From Prosopocoilus inquinatus (Eukaryota > Arthropoda > Insecta > Coleoptera > Lucanidae): 64,000 bases of DNA. Position 1 is the first letter of the stretch; every line of letters begins with the position of its first letter. The notes beneath the pieces were generated by a model, which was not told where the DNA came from, did no database searches, and was given only the letters and a program-made list of their open reading frames with translations. Where the stretch lies: positions 42,552,001-42,616,000 of the forward strand of contig CM069870.1 in NCBI GenBank assembly GCA_036172665.1, in the 5' to 3' direction. Of this stretch, positions 61,970 to 64,000 are shown piece after piece. The translations under genes were made by a program, and so were the position numbers.

Positions 61970-63757
61970 CACCAGTAACCCTGACGTGAGATACAAAGTT
62001 CTCGGACGCAGCAGAAGCTGGAAATAGTTTTAAACGAAACAACACGCATTAGCGTTGTTCCTGTGATGTATCTAATCGATCCTTACTCATCTATCATGTT
62101 ATTTGGCGTTTCGATGGACTCCAGTAACTTTGATGGGAGATACGAAGTTCTCGGACGCAGCTGAAGCTGGAAATAGTTTTAAGTGAAACAACACGTATTA
62201 GCGTTGTTCCTGTGATGTATCTAAACGATCCTTACTTATCTAACATGTTATTTGAAGTTTGGATGGACTCCAGTAACCCTGACGTGAGATACGACGTTTT
62301 CGGACGCAGCAGAAGCTGGAAATAGTTTTAAACGAAACAACACGTATTAGCGTTGTTCCTGTGATGTATCTAATCGATCCTTACTCATCTATCATGTTAT
62401 TTGACGTTTGGATGGACTCCAGTAACTCTGATGTGAGATACAATGTTTTTGGACGCAGCAGAAGCTGGAAATAGTTTTGAACGAAACAACACGTATTAGC
62501 GTTGTTCCTCTGATGTATCTAATCGATCCTTACTTAGCTACTATGTTATTTGACGTTTGGATGGACTCCAGTAACTCTAATGTGAGATACGAAATTTTCT
62601 GACACAGCAGAAGCTGGAAATAGTTTTAAACGAAACAACACGCATTAGCGTTGTTCCTGTGATGTATCTAATCGATCCTTACTTATCTATCATGTTATTT
62701 GACGTTTGGATGGGCTCCAGTAACCCTGACGTGAGATACGAAGTTCTCGGACGCAGCAGAGGCTGGAAATAGTTTTAAACGAAACAACACGCATTAGCGT
62801 TGTTCCTGTGATGTATCTGATCGATCCTTACTTATCTATCATGTTATTTGACGTTTGGATGGACTCCAGTAACCCTGACGTGAGATACGAAGTTCTCGGA
62901 CGCAGCAGAGGCTGGAAATAGTTTTAAACGAAACAACACGCATTAGCGTTGTTCCTGTGATGTATCTGATCGATCCTTACTTATCTATCATGTTATTTGA
63001 CGTTTGGATGGACTCCAGTAACCCTGACGTGAGATACGAAGTTCTCGGACGCAGCAGAAGCTGGAAATAGTTTTAAACGAAACAACACGTATTAGCGTTG
63101 TTCCTGTGATGTATCTAATCGATCCTTACTTATCTATCATGTTATTTGACGTTTGGATGGACTCCAGTACGTCTGATGTGAGATATAAAGTTTTTGGACG
63201 CAGCAGGAGCTGGAAATAGTTTTAAATGCAACAACACGTATTAGCGTTGTTCCTGTGCTGTATCTAATCGATCCTTACTCATATATCATGTTATTTGGCG
63301 TTTCGATGGACTCCAGTAGCTCTGATGTGAGATACGACGTTTTCGGACGCAGCAGAAGCTGGAAATAGTTTTAAACGAAACAACACGTATTAGCGTTGTT
63401 CCTGTGATGTACCTAATCGATCCTTACTCATCTATCATGTTACTTGACGTTTCGATGGACTCCAGTAACTCTAATGTGAGATACGAAATTTTCGGACGCA
63501 GCGGAAGCTGGAAATAGTTTTAAACGAAACAACACGCATTAGCGTTGTTCCTGTGATGTATCTAATCGATCCTTACTCATCTATCATGTTATTTGACGTT
63601 TCGATGGACTCCAGTAACTCTAATGTGTGAAACGAAATTTTCGGACGCAGCAGAAGCTGGAAATAGTTTTAAACGAAACAACACGCATTAGCGTTGTTCC
63701 TGTGATGTATCTAATCGATCCTTACTTATCTATCATGTTATTTGACGTTTGGATGGA
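61970..63757. repeat. 12-monomer HOR, copy 2 (1,788 bp), expanded by one unit
   Basis: Same order as 60,331-61,969 but 149 bp longer. The extra length is one monomer: 62,762-62,910 and 62,911-63,059 are the same unit twice, differing only at the last base before GCTGG (CAGAG against CAGAA). After this the offset between copies changes from 1,639 to 1,788. Confidence 0.95.
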
Positions 63758-64000
63758 CTCCAGTAACCCTGACGTGAGATACGAAGTTCTCGGACGCAGC
63801 AGAAGCTGGAAATAGTTTTAAACGAAACAACACGCATTAGCGTTGTTCCTGTGATGTATCTAATCGATCCTTACTCATCTATCATGTTATTTGGCGTTTC
63901 GATGGACTCCAGTAACTTTGATGGGAGATACGAAGTTCTCGGACGCAGCTGAAGCTGGAAATAGTTTTAAATGAAACAACACGTATAAGCGTTGTTCCTG
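63758..64000. repeat. Start of a third copy of the 11/12-mer, cut by the window end
   Basis: The AACCCTGACGTGAG and GATGGGAGATACG monomers follow in the same order as at 61,970-62,212, with CTCCAG for CACCAG and TTTTAAATG for TTTTAAGTG. The window stops in mid-monomer, so the array continues to the right. Confidence 0.88.

Larger units (their letters stand above)
1..64000. repeat. 149-bp satellite array filling the window
   Basis: A 149-bp unit repeats head to tail without interruption and without inversion. A convenient phase marker is GCTGG before AAATAG. It falls at 40, 189, 338, 487 and so on to 63,954, which is 429 periods after six indels (net -7 bp) are counted. Words kept in almost every unit are GGAAATAGTTTT, TTAGCGTTGTTCCTGTGATG, TCTAATCGATCC, ATGTTATTTG, GACTCCAGTA and GAGATACGAA. 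A representative complete B unit is 40,559-40,707 (29 C, 32 G, 41% GC). Nothing unique flanks it and both window ends lie inside a unit. The family is not one I recognise by name. A eukaryotic centromeric or heterochromatic location is inferred from architecture only. Confidence 0.98.
30300..64000. repeat. B-type satellite domain
   Basis: About 226 monomers of the same 149-bp family but with different diagnostic bases: TTTTAAACG or TTTTAAATG, CGCATTAG, ACTCATCTATCATG, and GTTTCGATGG or GTTTGGATGG where A units have GTTTCAACGG. Recurrent subtypes are GCGTATCGATGG with AACTTTGATGTGAAATACG; CTAAACGATCC with CTAACATG; AGTAACCCTGACGTGAG; TTAGCTACTATG with TCTAATGTGAG and GAAATTTTCGG; and ATACAAAGTTTTTGG. 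HOR units are built from these in set orders. Confidence 0.93.

Noticed and set aside
61839..63815. Open frames of 62 codons at 61,839 and 63,627
   Set aside because: Both start at GTG in the AATGTGTGAAACG variant and end at the usual TAG. They are copies of each other through the 12-mer HOR (1,788 bp apart).
1..64000. CRISPR array
   Set aside because: The repeats are 149 bp, directly joined, and have no unique spacers between them. The variation is graded substitution, not spacer replacement, and there are no cas genes.
1..64000. Tandem-repeat protein gene
   Set aside because: A coding repeat would need a unit length divisible by three and frame-preserving indels. Here the unit is 149 bp, all three frames have stops in nearly every unit, and indels of 1, 2, 4 and 5 bp occur.
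1..64000. Assembly artefact from collapsed or over-expanded repeats
   Set aside because: Not excluded, but HOR copies differ by private variants that occur in consistent order and unit counts vary between copies, which suits real long-read sequence. Read-depth data would be needed to settle copy number, chiefly for the near-identical 29-mer.

Overview
The whole 64 kb window is one uninterrupted satellite DNA array. It contains no gene, RNA gene, transposon, CRISPR array or unique sequence that I can support. A 149-bp monomer (about 41% GC) is repeated head to tail in one orientation from the first base to the last, so the array runs past both ends of the window. Counting from the GCTGG word at position 40 to the same word at 63,954 gives exactly 429 periods of 149 bp, once six small indels (net -7 bp) are allowed for. 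Long tandem arrays with multi-kilobase higher-order repeats (HORs) are typical of eukaryotic centromeric or pericentromeric heterochromatin. I cannot name the species. CpG is not depleted, which argues against long-term heavy CpG methylation decay.

There are two sequence domains. The left one (about 1-29,850, 'A type') has monomers marked by TTTTGAACG, ACGTATTAG and GTTTCAACGG. The right one (about 30,300-64,000, 'B type') is marked by TTTTAAACG, ACGCATTAG, CTCATCTATCATG and GTTTCGATGG or GTTTGGATGG. Between them, at about 28,930-30,300, lie monomers belonging to no HOR, whose diagnostic words change step by step from A to B.

Each domain is built of nested, overlapping HORs of changing size. 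In A, in order, there are 16/17-mers (1-5,970), a 4-mer (6,427-7,620), a 5-mer (8,140-9,300), a 13-mer (8,881-12,754), a patchwork (12,755-16,022), a 17-mer (16,023-21,088), an 18-mer (19,443-24,806) and a 21-mer (23,083-28,119). In B there are a 2-mer (30,303-30,939), 3-, 7- and 13-mer patterns (31,131-34,550), 13/12-mers (36,028-39,752), a 14-mer (38,729-42,900), a patchwork (42,901-52,180), a 29-mer of 4,321 bp with a nested 10-mer (52,180-60,494), and an 11/12-mer (60,331 to the end). This is the pattern expected from repeated unequal exchange.

Open frames of 60-88 codons occur at several places, but they are by-products of the monomer: 149 is not a multiple of 3, and all of them start at GTG or TTG. 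All coordinates and offsets were worked out by eye from matching private variants. HOR edges are good to a few tens of bases.
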